This document shows positions 52,628 to 61,134 of a stretch of DNA of 64,000 nucleotides, one piece after another (position 1 is the first letter of the stretch; every line of letters begins with the position of its first letter). This stretch comes from Pseudanabaena sp. PCC 6802 (GTDB lineage: Bacteria; Cyanobacteriota; Cyanobacteriia; Pseudanabaenales; Pseudanabaenaceae): assembly GCF_000332175.1 (NCBI RefSeq), contig NZ_KB235914.1, positions 3,592,868 to 3,656,867 of the forward strand. The letters are read 5' to 3'. The notes under the pieces were generated by a model. The model saw only the letters and a program-made list of their open reading frames with translations, had not been told where the DNA came from and searched no databases. The position numbers were made by a program, and so were the translations under genes.

Positions 52628-54307
52628 ATGGTGTCCTCTTCCGAAAATTTCGATCGCTTATTCCCTGAAGCAGCACAAACCTGGGACTTAGACAGGCTGT
52701 ATGCAGATCTAGAGGCAGTCAGCATCAAGCCCCTCAAGCCTTTTGAAAAAGCCTGCTTGCGGGGGTTGCTGTGTCGTTATCGACCGGGACAGTTAGCATT
52801 TAAACTTGCCTGGACATCAGGCGCGATCAGAGTAGAGCTTAATAAAGGTCTGTATCGCTATATTGAGGATCTAACGGAACAGCCCCCCAATACTTTAAGG
52901 TGGGAAAAGATTAGTGAATGGCTGGAGGCAAAGGGCTATAGGGTCGTGCAGCAAGTCGATCGCTCCGTACCTGGCGCGGAACCAATTACCCAAGGTAGAC
53001 CTCGCAATATGGCAGACTGGGGCGAAGCTCCTGAAGTACCCGTATTCTTTGGTCGGACGGCGGAACTAACCAACCTGGAAAACTGGATCTTGCGCGACAA
53101 TTGCCGCGTCACCGCAATATGGGGGATGGGTGGGATTGGCAAAACCGCTTTGTCTGTAAAGTTAGTCGAAAAAATTCACAGGAAGTTTGAGTATTTAATC
53201 TGGCGATCGCTGCGAAATGCCCAGCCCATCCAGCCATTTTTATCAGATATTCTGCGGTTTATTAGCGACGGTAAAGAGGCAGATTTTACCCTATCCTATT
53301 TAATCGACACTTGCAAAAAACACCGTTGCCTGATCGTGCTGGATGACTACGAAACCATCATGCGCGACGGCGAGTTGGTGGGACCGTACCGTCCCGGCTA
53401 TGAAGCCTATGCAGAACTGCTAGAAAGATTGGGCGGCGAGCGCCATCAAAGTTGCGCGATCGTCATCAGTCGCGAGCAACCAAAGGAAATTGCCGTACTT
53501 CAGGGCGAGGATTCCCCCGTGCGATCGCTTAAATTAGGTGGTATGGATCGGCAAGCCGCCCGCAGCCTTCTCACAGCAAGGGGATTTACAGGTTCCGAAG
53601 GTGGATTGGAGGATCTAATCCAACAATACCGAGGGAATCCATCCGCACTGCGCATTGTGGCAACTACGATCCGCGAGCTATTTAATGGCAATGTTTCCGA
53701 CTTTCTCAAGCAAACGACCCTAGCTCTCGGGGATATCCTGCGCAATCTTTTATACCAACAGTTTGAGCGTCTCTCCGAACTGGAAAAAGATGTCCTCTAT
53801 TGGTTAGCCTTAAAACGCCGTCCTGTCTCTCTATCCGAATTGCGCGAGGACATGCGATTGCACGACTCTGTCTCGGAACTGATCGATGCCCTGGAGTCGC
53901 TACGCTGGCGATCGCTAATCGAGCAAGCGATCGATAAGGGAACGGTGATGTTTGTCCTGGAACCAGTAGTCATGAAATACGTGAATAAAAAGTTTGTAGA
54001 GGAAGCATGTAAGGAAGTTGATGAGATCGTCAAAAGTTCGAGCCTGAGCAAATTAAATCTCCTCAGCCGCCACGCCCTGGTGGAAGATAAAGCATCTGAC
54101 ACGATTCGCGCCGTACAGATCCGTCTGGTCTTGAAACCTATCAAAGATAGATTGGGCGTAACGTTGAGACAAGTCGGCAAGTCTACAGATTTACTCAACG
54201 AGCAACTGGCTGCCTGTCATCAAAGTAAATCTGCAACCCTATCGGATATCGCAGATAGCCTCGACTACATGGAAGCAAACCTCACTCTATTAGGTTTGTG
54301 GGTATGA
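52628..54307 (+). CDS. STAND (NB-ARC-type) NTPase lacking C-terminal WD40/TPR sensor repeats
   Basis: The protein has 559 aa. The N-terminal ~100 residues (LKPFEKACLRGLLCRYRPGQ, GAIRVELNKGLYRYIEDLTE) are the domain usually found in front of cyanobacterial NB-ARC/WD40 proteins. The ATPase has Walker A AIWGMGGIGKTALSVKL (about 164-180) and Walker B RCLIVLDDYET, plus a winged-helix region (EKDVLYWLALKRRPVSLSEL). Relatives continue into many WD40 repeats; here the protein ends in NLTLLGLWV, and a dispersed repeat begins 2 nt after the stop. It may be a signalling switch or a truncated defence-like protein. Confidence 0.85.
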   Translation: MVSSSENFDRLFPEAAQTWDLDRLYADLEAVSIKPLKPFEKACLRGLLCRYRPGQLAFKLAWTSGAIRVELNKGLYRYIEDLTEQPPNTLRWEKISEWLEAKGYRVVQQVDRSVPGAEPITQGRPRNMADWGEAPEVPVFFGRTAELTNLENWILRDNCRVTAIWGMGGIGKTALSVKLVEKIHRKFEYLIWRSLRNAQPIQPFLSDILRFISDGKEADFTLSYLIDTCKKHRCLIVLDDYETIMRDGELVGPYRPGYEAYAELLERLGGERHQSCAIVISREQPKEIAVLQGEDSPVRSLKLGGMDRQAARSLLTARGFTGSEGGLEDLIQQYRGNPSALRIVATTIRELFNGNVSDFLKQTTLALGDILRNLLYQQFERLSELEKDVLYWLALKRRPVSLSELREDMRLHDSVSELIDALESLRWRSLIEQAIDKGTVMFVLEPVVMKYVNKKFVEEACKEVDEIVKSSSLSKLNLLSRHALVEDKASDTIRAVQIRLVLKPIKDRLGVTLRQVGKSTDLLNEQLAACHQSKSATLSDIADSLDYMEANLTLLGLWV

Positions 54308-54308
54308 G

Positions 54309-54402
54309 CTATAGCTATAGCCAATAGGCTTAGGACGGGGTGAAGGGGTGGAACCCCTTCACCCCAAAAATAAAACCCGTTCTCAATTGAAAACCGCTAT
54401 AG
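54309..54402. repeat. Dispersed GC-rich repeat copy right after the STAND gene
   Basis: It runs CTATAGCTATAGCCAATAGG ... GGGGTGAAGGGGTGGAACCCC ... AACCCGTTCTCAATTG ... CCGCTATAG. An AAGTCCGC-type repeat (54402-54448: GTCTGC-gtag-GCAGAC, TTTGTTTGTGTAGGCG) follows directly and provides the last codons and stop of the TPR gene. Confidence 0.78.
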
Positions 54403-54438
54403 TCTGCGTAGGCAGACTTTGTTTGTGTAGGCGCGAAT

Positions 54439-55149
54439 TTATTCGCCAGCACCCTGAAGTAACACCTGCTTAGAAGTTTGAATTTGTTCGGTGCTGAAGC
54501 CTGCCTCTTTTAAATAATCGAGAAAGTTGGCATCGCCATATCTGCTGTCGATGCTAACAGCACTGCGAAAAGATTGAATGGCAGCATTACGATCGCCGTT
54601 GTCCCAGTGCGCGATCGCCTCAGCCACGAGCGGATGGGGATTGCCTGGTTCTAGTTGGGCAGCGCGCTTGGCGTTGGCGATCGCTACGGTATGTAGCTTT
54701 TGGCGATGGTACGCCAGGCTGAGGTTGTAATAGGCAATTTCATTATCGGGCTTGAGCAAAGCTGCCCAAGTGTGACTGGTAATGGCTGGAGGCAGTTCGC
54801 CCTGCACCAGGTAGACGATGCCCAGTGCGTTAAATGCTTGGACGGAGAACGGATCTAGATATATCGCACTCCAGAGCGATCGCGCTGCTTCAGATTCTTG
54901 ACCTGCTAGATGTTGCGTCCATCCCAGCAAGATCCTGGCTGAAACATCTTTAGGTGCTAGCTCTGCCGCCTTTTCAAATGCAGCGATCGCCTCGGGAAAG
55001 CGTTCCTGCTGGCGATATGCCAAGCCTTGTTGGCGATACTGGCTGGCGGAATTAGGGCTAGCAGCAAAAACTGGCCTAGCGATCGCTAGACCAGCTATCA
55101 GTATCAACGTACTGACTGAATTACGCCTAAATTTTGGATAAGAGGTCAC
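54439..55149 (-). CDS. Exported TPR protein
   Basis: The protein has 236 aa. A signal peptide (LILIAGLAIARPVFAA, cleavage near residue 30) is followed by about five TPR units (QYRQQGLAYRQQERFPEAIA, VQAFNALGIVYLVQGELPPA, EIAYYNLSLAYHRQKLHTVA). It is probably a periplasmic or thylakoid-lumen scaffold. Its C-terminal residues are encoded by a dispersed repeat. It lies 6 nt from the next upstream gene's end, so the two are probably co-transcribed. Confidence 0.82.
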   Translation of the reverse strand: MTSYPKFRRNSVSTLILIAGLAIARPVFAASPNSASQYRQQGLAYRQQERFPEAIAAFEKAAELAPKDVSARILLGWTQHLAGQESEAARSLWSAIYLDPFSVQAFNALGIVYLVQGELPPAITSHTWAALLKPDNEIAYYNLSLAYHRQKLHTVAIANAKRAAQLEPGNPHPLVAEAIAHWDNGDRNAAIQSFRSAVSIDSRYGDANFLDYLKEAGFSTEQIQTSKQVLLQGAGE

Positions 55150-55155
55150 GAATGC

Positions 55156-56217
55156 TTATGAAGAGTACTTATTAATTGCTTTAGCAACTAACTTGTCATT
55201 TCTAAAGGTAGCATTCATGCTAACATCACCGCTCTGCCAACTGATAACTACTGCCAAATTTTGATTGTTAACCAGGTTTTGCACGTCGTCGCCCTTCTGC
55301 CAACTCGCTAAAACCGTAGAATTGCTAAACGGACGAGATATACCCAATGGCTTGCCATCACCGCCCAAAATACTGGTGACTTGGGCATAGGACATGCCAT
55401 GCGTCAAGCAGACATAGTTTTTCATCGATATACCAGGATTACCGCATCTGTATTTGGGGTTAGCAAATCTGGAGTCATAATGCTGAGCTGGAATCTGCGC
55501 TAAATTCAGCGTCGGCCCCGATAAGAAGTCAGTGGCAAGCCATAGTGCCGCAATCAAAAATAAGCCAAAGATGACATCTTCAATAATCGCCTTAACTAAG
55601 TTGCGTTTATGCCTGCGTTTTTGCCATTCCAGTTTTGCTTGAAACCATGTCTCCCAGGGAAACGTATCTACCCAGGCTAGCGCTTCGCTGCCTTTGAGTA
55701 CGATCGCATCTTTTGCCCCAATTAAGAGGCGTTTGGGATCGCGAGCGGCTAACTTCCCAGTACTGCGTAAATTTTGCGCCAGTTCGGGACTGGTAAGCGC
55801 AGAACGCAAAGCGCGAAACAGTCCGCCACCCTTAGCAGCAGGAGCTAATTGGACGGTGCTAGGACTCGCGATCGCGCTGTCATCCGGTGTGGGTGGAATA
55901 AATGTAACTTCAAATTTGTGGTTGAGTGTAGGGACAGATTCGCCGATCGCAAAGAAATCTAGCTCGATTTGCCGCACTCCAACCAGTTGCAGGCGCTTCA
56001 GAAAACTTTCCAGGTTTCTGGTGAAATAGTTAGCGCGTTCCTGGTCTGGTGGTACGGCAATCAGGGTAAAAGCAAGTGACAGGTTTTGTTGTTCGAACTT
56101 AAATGCAGTTTGCTCGGCGGCGACTAAGTCAATGTAGTCTGAAGCAAAACTGGTCAGAACGTGTTGAAATTTCTGCCACGACTGTCGATCTTCGAGGTTT
56201 AACCTTACTGTTTTCAT
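55156..56217 (-). CDS. Hypothetical membrane protein with DUF3862/BamE-like C-terminal domain
   Basis: The protein has 353 aa from ATG 56217 (MKTVRLNLEDRQ). A cytoplasmic N-terminal half with an unknown alpha/beta region precedes one transmembrane segment (IIEDVIFGLFLIAALWLATD, about residues 232-251). The C-terminal ~80 residues (LTHGMSYAQVTSILGGDGKP, VVISWQSGDVSMNATFRND) look like a BLIP/BamE-type fold (DUF3862). The role is unknown. It may share a promoter region with the divergent Ycf46-like gene. Confidence 0.65.
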   Translation of the reverse strand: MKTVRLNLEDRQSWQKFQHVLTSFASDYIDLVAAEQTAFKFEQQNLSLAFTLIAVPPDQERANYFTRNLESFLKRLQLVGVRQIELDFFAIGESVPTLNHKFEVTFIPPTPDDSAIASPSTVQLAPAAKGGGLFRALRSALTSPELAQNLRSTGKLAARDPKRLLIGAKDAIVLKGSEALAWVDTFPWETWFQAKLEWQKRRHKRNLVKAIIEDVIFGLFLIAALWLATDFLSGPTLNLAQIPAQHYDSRFANPKYRCGNPGISMKNYVCLTHGMSYAQVTSILGGDGKPLGISRPFSNSTVLASWQKGDDVQNLVNNQNLAVVISWQSGDVSMNATFRNDKLVAKAINKYSS

Positions 56218-56301
56218 CTCTAACCTGCACGCCCAATATTGGCTACATTCCGGTGCGGGTTTATAATACCCGAGTTGCAAATTTTATTACACGTTATCTA
56301 C

Positions 56302-57810
56302 ATGAGCTTTGAAGCAGAGTTAAGTCTCACTCTCCGCGCTCGTTATCCTATAGTTTACATCCCTTCGCATGAAGAAGAACGAGCCGAAGCAGTAATTACC
56401 ACGATCGCCAAATCTCTAAGTCGCGGTGTATACATTTGGGATTTTGTGGATGGGTATCAGGGCAATCCCACTGATGCGGGAGTGGGTAAGCGCAACCCCC
56501 TTCAGGCTTTAGAATTAGTTGAAAAAGTGGCTCAGGGTGCCGTATTCATCCTGCGCGACTTCGATCGCTTTCTAGATGATGTCGCGATCGCGCGCAAGCT
56601 CAGAAATTTGGCAAGACGACTGAAGAGCGAGCCACAAAACATTATTATATTGGCATCGCAGGTTAATATCCCCGATCGGCTTGGTGAAGTAATTACCATT
56701 CTGGAATTTCCGCTGCCAGAAACCGCAGAAATTCGGCAAGAAATTCAGCAAATGCTGGCTAGCGCGCAAGATAAGGCGCAGCTAGAATCTAGTGCCCTTG
56801 ATGAATTAGTCACATCCAGTCAGGGGTTATCCTTAGATCGCCTGCGACGGGTATTGGCAAAAGCGATCGCTGAAAATGGGTATTTACGTGCCGATGATGT
56901 GGATTTAATTTTAGAGGAGAAGCGTCAAAGCATAAGACAAACCCAAATTTTAGATTTTTACCCTTCCGCCACGGAAATTAGCGACATTGGTGGTTTGGAT
57001 AATCTGAAGGAGTGGCTGTTGCGGCGCGGCGGTAGTTTTTCGGAGCGAGCGCGACAATATGGACTGCCTCATCCCAGGGGCTTGCTGTTGGCAGGCATTC
57101 AGGGCACGGGTAAATCGCTAACTGCCAAAGCAATTTCGCACCACTGGCACCTGCCGCTGCTGAGGTTGGATGTAGGGCGGTTGTTTGCTGGACTCGTGGG
57201 TGAGAGCGAGTCGCGCACCCGTCAGATGATCCAGCTTGCCGAAGCTTTAGCTCCTTGCGTGTTGTGGATTGATGAAATTGACAAAGCCTTTTCTGGTGCC
57301 GATAGCCGGGGCGACTCCGGTACGACCAGTCGCGTGTTCGGCACGTTCCTAACCTGGATGGCAGAAAAAACTTCCCCCGTGTTTATCGTGGCAACGGCTA
57401 ACAATATTCGCCAGCTACCGCCGGAACTGCTGCGGAAAGGGCGATTTGATGAGGTGTTTTTCGTCGGACTGCCCAATCAAATGGAGCGCCAGCAAATCTT
57501 TAACGTCCATCTGGGTAAGTTCCGTCCCCACAACCTGCGAGCCTACGACATCGATCGCCTCGCCTACGAAACGCCGGACTTTTCTGGTGCTGAGATCGAA
57601 CAGGCAATTATCGAAGCCATGCACATAGGCTTCAGTCAGGATCGCGACTTTACCACCGATGATATTTTGGAAGCAGCCAGCCAGATCGTGCCGTTGGCTC
57701 AAACTGCCCAAGCTGAGATTCAGTTTTTGCAGGAATGGGCAACCTCAGGTAAAGCCCGCCTGGCCTCGCGTCAGGGGATACTCAACGCTCGCATGAAATC
57801 TATGGAGTAA
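56302..57810 (+). CDS. ycf46: Ycf46-like AAA+ ATPase
   Basis: The protein has 502 aa from ATG 56302. An N-terminal regulatory part (SFEAELSLTLRARYPIVYIP, FILRDFDRFLDD) precedes the AAA module: Walker A LLAGIQGTGKSLTAKA (~265), Walker B CVLWIDEIDKAFSG (~318) and the sensor region FIVATANNIRQLPPELLRKG with arginine finger GRFDEVF. This is the plastid/cyanobacterial Ycf46 type, linked in Synechocystis to photosynthetic carbon uptake; exact substrate unknown. Confidence 0.9.
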   Translation: MSFEAELSLTLRARYPIVYIPSHEEERAEAVITTIAKSLSRGVYIWDFVDGYQGNPTDAGVGKRNPLQALELVEKVAQGAVFILRDFDRFLDDVAIARKLRNLARRLKSEPQNIIILASQVNIPDRLGEVITILEFPLPETAEIRQEIQQMLASAQDKAQLESSALDELVTSSQGLSLDRLRRVLAKAIAENGYLRADDVDLILEEKRQSIRQTQILDFYPSATEISDIGGLDNLKEWLLRRGGSFSERARQYGLPHPRGLLLAGIQGTGKSLTAKAISHHWHLPLLRLDVGRLFAGLVGESESRTRQMIQLAEALAPCVLWIDEIDKAFSGADSRGDSGTTSRVFGTFLTWMAEKTSPVFIVATANNIRQLPPELLRKGRFDEVFFVGLPNQMERQQIFNVHLGKFRPHNLRAYDIDRLAYETPDFSGAEIEQAIIEAMHIGFSQDRDFTTDDILEAASQIVPLAQTAQAEIQFLQEWATSGKARLASRQGILNARMKSME

Positions 57811-57855
57811 TGAGTGCTATGTTAAAGTAAAACCAACGTATCTCTGGGAGTTACT

Positions 57856-58647
57856 ATGGAAAGCATTCAAACCCTCATTGAGCCTACTGCTCCCACATCT
57901 CCACCTGCGATCGACACCGATATCGACTTACCCGACCATACGCAACTGCCAGAATCCGATGGAACTTTTGTGAAAAATTTTCAGGAACACCCCCAGAGCA
58001 TTATCTTAACCAGTTCCATCAAACCCGTTTTAGAGAAACTACATCCCGACGGGCGTTATTGTATTGGGCAAGATAGCGGTATTTATTGGCGCATCACCCA
58101 ACCAGCCGAAAGAGGAGCGGAGGCTCCTGATTGGTTCTATGTCCCTAACGTGGAACCGCTTTTGAATGGGGAATATCGCCGCTCCTATGTGATGTGGAAA
58201 GAGATAGTTGCTCCTTTAATTGCGATCGAGTTCGTATCTGGCGATGGTTCGGAGGAGAGAAATACCACTCCACCGAGTGAAACCCAAAAAGCAGGAAAGT
58301 TTTGGGTCTACGAACAAGCAGTGCGCATTCCTTTCTATGCGATTTACGAAGTGAGTAAGGCTGCGGTTGAGGTATATCGCCTCGCGGGTGGACGCTATCA
58401 GCAGATGCCACCCAACGATCGCGGACATTATCCTATTACTCCTTTGGGAGTGGAGTTAGGTATCCTCCCAGGGCCAGAAAACCCTCCGATTCCGTGGCTG
58501 CGGTGGTGGGACGCAGATGGCAATTTGCTTCTGACGGGTGATGAACGAGCCGAGCAGGCCGAGGCGATCGCTGTGCAAGAGCATCAGGAAAAGGAAAGAC
58601 TAGCAGCATATCTGAGATCTATAGGTGTTAATCCTGATGAAATTTAG
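57856..58647 (+). CDS. Uma2-family (DUF820) endonuclease-like protein
   Basis: The protein has 263 aa. The PD-(D/E)XK-like core shows EAPDWFYVPNV and PLIAIEFVSGDGSEE, where D and E-x-V replace the usual catalytic line, followed by KAGKFWVYEQAVRIPFYAIY. Cyanobacteria have dozens of such genes, often described as restriction-endonuclease-like of unknown role. GGGAG precedes the ATG. The C-terminus is a charged coiled coil (QAEAIAVQEHQEKERLAAYL). Confidence 0.85.
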   Translation: MESIQTLIEPTAPTSPPAIDTDIDLPDHTQLPESDGTFVKNFQEHPQSIILTSSIKPVLEKLHPDGRYCIGQDSGIYWRITQPAERGAEAPDWFYVPNVEPLLNGEYRRSYVMWKEIVAPLIAIEFVSGDGSEERNTTPPSETQKAGKFWVYEQAVRIPFYAIYEVSKAAVEVYRLAGGRYQQMPPNDRGHYPITPLGVELGILPGPENPPIPWLRWWDADGNLLLTGDERAEQAEAIAVQEHQEKERLAAYLRSIGVNPDEI

Positions 58648-58721
58648 AGTTAGCTTGCGTGGCGGAGCCAATCGCTCCCCAGACAATAATTATCGTCGGG
58701 GATATGCGGGCGCTGCCCACC

Positions 58722-59099
58722 TCAGGCTAATGGAACTTCTTTCTTAGCTGGGAGTAGCGCTTCGCGGCTGTCGTAAATATCAAACAGTCGATCCATAGAT
58801 GTGATTTCAAATAAAACCTTAACTTGTGGACTGAGCGCGCACAATGCAACTTCAATGCCGTGGGGCTTTAACTTTTTGAGCAAGCAAACCAGAACTCTTA
58901 GCCCCTGGCTGTCCATGAATCCTACACCATGCATGTTGAGCAATAAAGTCCCTACTTTATCTCTAATAGCTTCTGTGGCTACGCGATTGATAAGACTGTC
59001 GCAACTTAGATCGAATATGCCGGAAAGCCTTAGCTCGGCGATCGCAGCGCGTTTTAGCTGGCGTGATGGAGTCGATTGCCCTATCCTAATTGTCTTCAT
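58722..59099 (-). CDS. STAS-domain (anti-sigma-factor antagonist-like) protein
   Basis: The protein has 125 aa. A STAS fold with TLLLNMHGVGFMDSQGLRVL: the serine in FMDSQG is the regulated phospho-site in SpoIIAA-like proteins. A short basic N-terminus precedes it. It overlaps DUF1816 by 14 nt and is the last gene of a zinc-ribbon/DUF1816/STAS operon. The kinase/phosphatase partner is not obvious here. Confidence 0.9.
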   Translation of the reverse strand: MKTIRIGQSTPSRQLKRAAIAELRLSGIFDLSCDSLINRVATEAIRDKVGTLLLNMHGVGFMDSQGLRVLVCLLKKLKPHGIEVALCALSPQVKVLFEITSMDRLFDIYDSREALLPAKKEVPLA

Positions 59100-59343
59100 A
59101 AAATTTGGTTAGCTCGGCTGGGTAACAGCGTTTAATCGCAGTTGTAATGTTTTGGGCACCTTCAGCGACTAAATCCTCAACATAAGCGGGACACAGATTG
59201 GATGCTTCGATAAAATTGAGAAAAGGGCCAAAGTAATAAACGCATTGAGGGCTGGATGTCGTAACTTCTACCCACCAATCGCCCACGCCAAAATCAGGTA
59301 AGTTGATGAATAGTTTTTTGATGCCAGTTGCGATCGCGTTCAT
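59086..59343 (-). CDS. DUF1816 protein
   Basis: The protein has 85 aa from ATG 59343 (a longer frame to 59364 lacks a good site). FGVGDWWVEVTTSSPQCVYY, then FGPFLNFIEA, is the DUF1816 core, found in cyanobacterial phycobilisome-linked or signalling genes; function unknown. It is translated with the STAS gene. Confidence 0.82.
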   Translation of the reverse strand: MNAIATGIKKLFINLPDFGVGDWWVEVTTSSPQCVYYFGPFLNFIEASNLCPAYVEDLVAEGAQNITTAIKRCYPAELTKFYEDN

Positions 59344-59389
59344 AAAATAGATTCTCCTGAACACTCTAAATATAAATACACTGAGAATT

Positions 59390-59566
59390 TCAGCCTCTCT
59401 TTAAAAGGAACCTGGAAGCTCGCGGGATAAAGTCTCTGGTTTCTTCTTTAGGAGGTATTTCTGACCAATTAGACATTCCCGACCAACAGTGACGACAAAA
59501 CCAATGCATTTGACGATCTCGAAACTGTTGGAGCATTGGATAGGAACAGCAAGGGCACTGGCTCAT
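59390..59566 (-). CDS. Small zinc-ribbon protein (58 aa)
   Basis: From ATG 59566 the frame encodes MSQCPCCSYPMLQQFRDRQM, HWFCRHCWSGM and a basic tail. The four cysteines in CPCC...CRHC form a zinc ribbon of a type seen in many cyanobacteria. The protein is too short to stand out by length alone but has the family signature. It lies 46 nt upstream of DUF1816 in the same direction, so it is probably the first gene of that operon. Confidence 0.75.
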   Translation of the reverse strand: MSQCPCCSYPMLQQFRDRQMHWFCRHCWSGMSNWSEIPPKEETRDFIPRASRFLLKRG

Positions 59567-59871
59567 GATGACATCGTTATCAGAACAAAGGATCTAGAAA
59601 AGGAAGTCTCAGAAGTTCTGCTGCACTTTTGGGGATTGCGGACAAAAGTTCCTCCTTCTAATTGGTTATTATCTCGATCGAGTTGTAAAGAAACTGTGAA
59701 ATAGAAGTAAATAGCCAGGATTTAATGATAGGAGTGTAAATTTATCCTCAGGCATCGTTACGATACTTTTAGAGGAAGCCTTTTGGGTGCGATCGCTTCT
59801 GAGAGTAACTGTACCATTGCTCGATTGTAGTTGCGTTTAAGTTGCAAGCAGTTGGCTTGACGAAACCCCCA

Positions 59872-61134
59872 ATGAAAATTCTGGTTGTAGAAGACGATTT
59901 CGCTGTTGCCCAAAGTTTACGATTTCTATTTTCAACCTATAGCTACGCGGTGGATATTGCTGCCGATGGCGAGGCTGGATTGCAAATGGCGGAAGCCTTT
60001 GCCTACGACCTGATCTTGCTGGATGTCATCCTGCCCAAGTTGGATGGGGTGAGCCTATGCAAACAATTGCGGGCTAAGGGGTTTCAGAGTCCGATCCTGT
60101 TACTGACAGGACAGGGAGAGGGGTGGCAAAAAGCCAGCGCCCTCAATGCGGGAGCCGATGATTACGTCACCAAACCCTTTGATTCTGAGGAATTGGTTGC
60201 CCGAGTGCAAGCGTTGTTGCGTCGCGGCGATCGCACCAGCCAACCCATCTTAACTTTTGGCGATCTGTCCATCGATCCGAGTCTTCGTCAGGTAGCCTAC
60301 GGTACGCGGTTGCTGACCCTCACCCCCAAGGAGTATGCCATTCTGGAATTGTTTTTGCGCAATCCCCAGAAAGCATTCAACCCCAATGTCATTCTGGAAC
60401 ACGTTTGGACTTCGCTGGAAACCCCTGGAGAAGAGGCAGTTCGCGTGCACATTAAAGAGCTACGCAAAAAATTGCTCTCCCTGGGCGCGCCTGAAGATTT
60501 CATCAAAACCAAATATCGGCAGGGTTACATATTGAATCCGCTCTATTCGTCCCCGTCAGTTGCACAGACTGCCGATCGCCTGACCCCACCCCAGCTTGCC
60601 GAATTGAATGCGGTTAATGAAGAATTGCGTGCCACCTTAAAAGAACTGCGATCGACTCAGGAGGTGCTGCGTCAGAGAAATCGGGATTTGGAGATTGCCT
60701 ACGAAACGATCGCTCAAGAAAGGCAGCAGTTGCAAGCTTCTTGCGGCGGACTGGAACAGCCAGCCAGCAACCTGGATCGGTCGAATGCCCTCCTCAACTC
60801 TATTTTGACCGACCTGTGCTTAGGAATAGTCGCGATCGATTCTCAGGGTTGCATTATCAGTTGGAACCAGGAAGCGCAAAACCTCTGGGGACTGTCGGTT
60901 GAGGAGGTGCGGGGAAAGTCCTTATTTAATCTGGATATTGGCTTGCCGATGGCGCAGTTGCGAGAGCCAATCCTGGCCTGCCTGAACGGGCAAACCGATC
61001 GCTATGTCCTGAAGCTCGATGCGATCGACCGCCGAGGGCGATCGATGCAATGTCAGGTTAGGATCTATATATCGCTCGGAGTCGCTCGGGAGCGACAAGG
61101 GGCAATCGTGTTGATGGAAGAGGTTGCGGCATGA
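59872..61134 (+). CDS. Response regulator: REC, OmpR-type winged helix, coiled coil, PAS
   Basis: The protein has 420 aa from ATG 59872 (a TTG at 59842 is possible). REC with Asp in LILLDVILPK (~51) and KPF lysine; winged-helix DNA-binding domain (~125-225; LLTLTPKEYAILELFLRNPQ, FIKTKYRQGYILN); a coiled coil (~245-290); then a PAS domain (~300-415; SILTDLCLGIVAIDSQGCII). A PAS at the C-terminus of an OmpR-type regulator is uncommon and lets one protein both sense and bind DNA. Its stop overlaps the kinase start (ATGA). Confidence 0.9.
   Translation: MKILVVEDDFAVAQSLRFLFSTYSYAVDIAADGEAGLQMAEAFAYDLILLDVILPKLDGVSLCKQLRAKGFQSPILLLTGQGEGWQKASALNAGADDYVTKPFDSEELVARVQALLRRGDRTSQPILTFGDLSIDPSLRQVAYGTRLLTLTPKEYAILELFLRNPQKAFNPNVILEHVWTSLETPGEEAVRVHIKELRKKLLSLGAPEDFIKTKYRQGYILNPLYSSPSVAQTADRLTPPQLAELNAVNEELRATLKELRSTQEVLRQRNRDLEIAYETIAQERQQLQASCGGLEQPASNLDRSNALLNSILTDLCLGIVAIDSQGCIISWNQEAQNLWGLSVEEVRGKSLFNLDIGLPMAQLREPILACLNGQTDRYVLKLDAIDRRGRSMQCQVRIYISLGVARERQGAIVLMEEVAA

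Noticed and set aside
59489-59704. 71-aa plus-strand frame opposite the zinc-ribbon gene
   Set aside because: It is antisense to the zinc-ribbon frame, which has a clear CPCC...CRHC signature.
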